Source of the DNA: an uncultured Pseudomonadales bacterium
GTDB taxonomy: Bacteria; Pseudomonadota; Gammaproteobacteria; Pseudomonadales; Azotimanducaceae
Direction: 5' to 3'
Assembly (NCBI GenBank): GCA_951813295.1
Contig: CATOTI010000002.1
Span: forward strand, 4,288,522-4,352,521
Length of the DNA: 64,000 bases
In this document: positions 61,444 through 64,000 of the stretch, one piece after another
Layout: each line of letters opens with the position of its first letter
How positions within the stretch are numbered: position 1 is the stretch's first letter
The notes under the pieces: generated by a model
The model's input: only the letters and a program-made list of their open reading frames with translations
The model's database searches: none
Told to the model about the DNA's origin: nothing
Program-made: the position numbers and the translations under genes

Positions 61444-64000
61444 GCACCCCAGACACCTTCTGGCAGACCAAGCTGCACGCCCGCTTGCACGACCCGGCGG
61501 AAAAAGCCCTGGTGCTCTTGCGCGACCCGGCAGGCCATGAGGGCGGCACCTGCAAGGCGCTGCACCGCGACCTCGGCTTTCACAATCTACCGGTTGGCGA
61601 CTGGCTTGATCCGGACAATACCGATGTGCTGGCCGGCGTGCTGTTCAAGAATGGTATTCCCATCACCCTGTACAAGGATGTCAAACGCGCTGATTGGTGG
61701 GCCGCGGCAGCGGATCGTCCCCAATGGCCTATGGAAGAAATCACGGTCGAAACAAAAACAGGCGCAACAAAAACCTTCAAGATCGCACCCGGCTGTCAGG
61801 TGCGCTGGACTCAATCGCCCATCCTGATTCACCCCTTGACCGGTGAGAGACTTGACCTGAAACGGCTGGCGGAAACAGACATTACGGACATCAAGCAACG
61901 CAGCTTCGAGCATTTTTCCAGCCTTGTCATCAAGGATGGAATCAGCGACAAGCCCGATTGGCAAAAAACCCTGCTGGCCTGCTGGCGCTTCGGCCCGAAA
62001 CTCAGCGAGGAAGATGACGACGGCAAGCTGGGTTTTCTGTGGCCGTTGTTACCGGCGGATACCCGCGTGCCGGACCATTCCATCTGGGATCATCTGGACC
62101 TGACCAGCGCTTTCGCCGGTACCTTCGCGGCGGATGGCAAGAGCGAAGCCGCGCTGCTGGCGCTGTCGCTGGGGCCGGTGCAGCCTTTTATTGCTGCGGC
62201 CCGCTCTACCGCCGACCTGTGGGCCGGTTCGCATCTGCTGGCGCGGCTGTCATGGGAGGCCATGAAAGTCGTCTGCGAACGCCTGGGTCCGGACGCCATT
62301 CTGTTCCCGCGCTTGCGTGGCATTCCCCAGGTGGATGTCTGGCTGCGGGATGAAATGGGGCTCCCGGCCGAGTGGTTTAGCGATTGCGACTGGGCGAAGT
62401 CGGCAACAGATGCCAATCCCTTGTTCGCTGGCGCCCTGCCCAATCGCTTTGTGGCCGTCGTGCCTGCCGATCAGGCGAAGGGGCTTGCGCAAGACATCGA
62501 GCAACAGGTTCGGTGCTGGCTGCAAAGCATCGGCGAGCAAACCGTGAACTGTTTGCTGGAAGAGATCGGCGCGACGGGCGGCGACGAAAAATACTGCCAC
62601 ACACAAATGCGTGACCAACTCGACGGCTTCCCGGAAGTCCACTGGGCCGCGGTGCCTTTCTCTTTGATCAAACCCCGCAACGAAGACCAGCAGACCGACC
62701 TGGATGTGTCTCGGTTACAAGAAGCCATGGCACCGTTCTTCGACGCAAACGAAGGCGGGGTCGGCGGCTTCCTGGCATCCGATGCGTGGAAGGTGCTGGT
62801 GGAACGGTGGGACGACAACACCACCTTCTGGCGTCCGAATCCCGGAGTGCTTTATCCGGCGGTCTACGATCTGGCCGAGCGTGCCCTGTCCGCCGCCAAG
62901 GCGGTGCGACCCTTCGACCAACTGACGCAAAAAGGCTGGCGTGATTCCCTTACAGGGGAGAGCGAATGGCTGACGCTGGACCGGGCAGACCTTGATAAGC
63001 CGCAAGGCCAGCGCGACGACACGCTGTGGCAAAGGCTGCATGACAAAAAACCTTCCTGGGCCAAAAAGGGGGAATATCTCGGCGGGTTATCGGCGGTGAA
63101 ACGCCTCTGGCCAACCCTGTTTGCGGAAGAGGTTGGGCGGGCGACAGAAGCCCGGGTCAATCGCTTTGTCGTCTCCACCCACACGATGGCGCTGGCGGCG
63201 CAACTTGAAAGCTGGCTGAAAAACAATAGCGAGCGTTCCGACGAGGCGCAGAAGCTACTGGACAGATACGACCCAGACCCAATGGCGCTACCCCGAAAGC
63301 TCATGGCGGATTACCGGAGCCACCCATCAATAGATCAGGCGAAGAAGCTGGCTGGCCTGTTGGACAAGGCGGATGACCTGGAGGATGAGCAAGAAGCGGA
63401 TGAACTTCGCAAAGAGGTCAAACAGATTCTTGGCCTGGGCGCACAGGACCAACTGGAAGCCTACTACGCCCTGCTGTTGCTGGACGGCGACAATATGGGG
63501 CACATTCTGTCGGGCGATGAGAAGTTTGCAATCTCCTATGAAAAGAGTTTCCACCCGCAACTCCGGGAATTCGTGAAGAAAAAAGCGCGAGACAACGCGA
63601 AAATCGGGGAATACGCAGCGTCGCCCCGTGCACTCTCGCCCAACCGCCACCTGGCGATATCCGCCGCGCTGAACGACTTCGCCCTGCATGTTGTACCGCA
63701 TATCGTGGAACGGGAGCACCTTGGCCGTTTGATCTATGCAGGTGGCGACGATGTATTCGCCATGTTGCCGGTGCAAGACCTGCTGCCGGCCATGCAGCGC
63801 TTGCGCAACGCTTGGAGTGGTGACGACGCGGACTATCAGAACAAAGACTGGGGCGATATGCAGCGGGCAAGGCAGGCGGGGAAGCTGGTCTGTAAGAAAG
63901 GCTTTGCCTTGTTGCGCAATCAACTGTTCAGAATGATGGGCGGAGCCACCGCCAGTTGCGGCGCGGTGATCGCCCATCACAAGGCACCTTTGGCAGCGGT
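61440..64000 (+). CDS. cas10: Cas10/Cmr2 of type III-B (3' partial)
   Basis: Starts at the ATG overlapping the cmr1 stop and is open to the window end (853 residues so far). The N-terminal HD-like segment reads FWQTKLHARLHDPAEKAL, with DVKRADWWAAAADRPQWP typical of Cmr2. The Cmr2 middle is LLALSLGPVQPFIAAARSTADLWAGSHLLARLSWEAM. The first palm domain has YYALLLLDGDNMGHILSG; the second has HLGRLIYAGGDDVFAMLPV with an intact GGDD, so cyclic oligoadenylate synthesis is expected, matching the ring nuclease upstream. DNase activity is uncertain. Confidence 0.93.
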   Translation, partial: MSTPDTFWQTKLHARLHDPAEKALVLLRDPAGHEGGTCKALHRDLGFHNLPVGDWLDPDNTDVLAGVLFKNGIPITLYKDVKRADWWAAAADRPQWPMEEITVETKTGATKTFKIAPGCQVRWTQSPILIHPLTGERLDLKRLAETDITDIKQRSFEHFSSLVIKDGISDKPDWQKTLLACWRFGPKLSEEDDDGKLGFLWPLLPADTRVPDHSIWDHLDLTSAFAGTFAADGKSEAALLALSLGPVQPFIAAARSTADLWAGSHLLARLSWEAMKVVCERLGPDAILFPRLRGIPQVDVWLRDEMGLPAEWFSDCDWAKSATDANPLFAGALPNRFVAVVPADQAKGLAQDIEQQVRCWLQSIGEQTVNCLLEEIGATGGDEKYCHTQMRDQLDGFPEVHWAAVPFSLIKPRNEDQQTDLDVSRLQEAMAPFFDANEGGVGGFLASDAWKVLVERWDDNTTFWRPNPGVLYPAVYDLAERALSAAKAVRPFDQLTQKGWRDSLTGESEWLTLDRADLDKPQGQRDDTLWQRLHDKKPSWAKKGEYLGGLSAVKRLWPTLFAEEVGRATEARVNRFVVSTHTMALAAQLESWLKNNSERSDEAQKLLDRYDPDPMALPRKLMADYRSHPSIDQAKKLAGLLDKADDLEDEQEADELRKEVKQILGLGAQDQLEAYYALLLLDGDNMGHILSGDEKFAISYEKSFHPQLREFVKKKARDNAKIGEYAASPRALSPNRHLAISAALNDFALHVVPHIVEREHLGRLIYAGGDDVFAMLPVQDLLPAMQRLRNAWSGDDADYQNKDWGDMQRARQAGKLVCKKGFALLRNQLFRMMGGATASCGAVIAHHKAPLAA

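Overview
The window looks like chromosomal DNA of a Gram-negative, GC-rich bacterium, most likely a gammaproteobacterium. The reasons are an outer-membrane beta-barrel gene, a full thiamine operon with a TPP riboswitch, and IS3/IS110/IS256/IS5/IS1182/IS481 relatives. Taxonomy is inferred from gene style only. The window is mainly a decayed defence island built around one conserved metabolic block.

Region by region: (1) 1-5180 is the 3' end of a BREX-like operon: SNF2-type helicase, PglZ and a BrxA-like protein, translationally coupled. (2) 5.3-11.4 kb is a nest of insertion sequences. An IS3 element is split by an IS110 element exactly at its DDE active-site codons, next to an IS256 element, a GIY-YIG nuclease-like gene and a Cas1 remnant. 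(3) 11.9-14.6 kb holds a structured dispersed repeat, an exported protein, a BrnTA toxin-antitoxin pair and a microsatellite. (4) 14.6-21.9 kb is the thiamine cluster (thiE, a TenI/ThiE-like gene, TPP riboswitch, thiC-thiO-thiS-thiG, thiD), with hsdM debris between thiG and thiD. (5) 22.0-24.3 kb is a large serine recombinase with a DUF2924 partner. (6) 24.6-27.6 kb is a lipoprotein subtilase with a separately encoded I9-like propeptide/inhibitor. (7) 27.6-31.9 kb has a quinoprotein remnant, cytidine deaminase, a deaminase/transposase chimera, a HipA-like kinase pair and a RecD-like nuclease tail. (8) 32.0-34.5 kb is a sigma-70-like gene coupled to an unknown gene whose frame runs straight into a CRISPR array. 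(9) 34.458-37.007 kb is that array: 19 identical 36-bp repeats and 18 spacers, one spacer split by an intact IS3 element with a 4-bp target duplication. (10) 37.2-42.8 kb is a type I-G (former I-U) effector operon (cas3, small Cas8-like subunit, csb1/cas7, csb2/cas5-cas6) without cas1/cas2. (11) 42.8-54.9 kb is mixed: IS256 remnant, YafNO, frameshifted TerB_N/TerB_C protein with a truncated DUF2791/BrxD-like ATPase, ABC and glycosyltransferase fragments, HicAB, PIN and helicase remnants, and an exported protein. (12) 54.9-59.2 kb holds a truncated IS256, a duplicated 5' piece of cas3, a Cas1 remnant, a duplicated CRISPR ring-nuclease promoter and start, an outer-membrane protein and IS fragments. 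(13) 59.3-64.0 kb is the start of a type III-B (Cmr) operon: NE0113-family ring nuclease, Cmr1 and Cas10/Cmr2, running off the right edge.

The CRISPR parts read as one coherent history. A type I-G interference module with its array, a type III-B module with its own cyclic-oligoadenylate regulator, and scattered pieces of cas1 and cas3 suggest repeated recombination. A family of about 300-360 bp structured repeats sits at many of the break points. The strongest candidates for something new are this repeat family, the IS110 element that repeatedly targets the DN|GPEF codons of IS3 transposases, and the sigma-like/unknown gene pair fused in frame to the CRISPR array.
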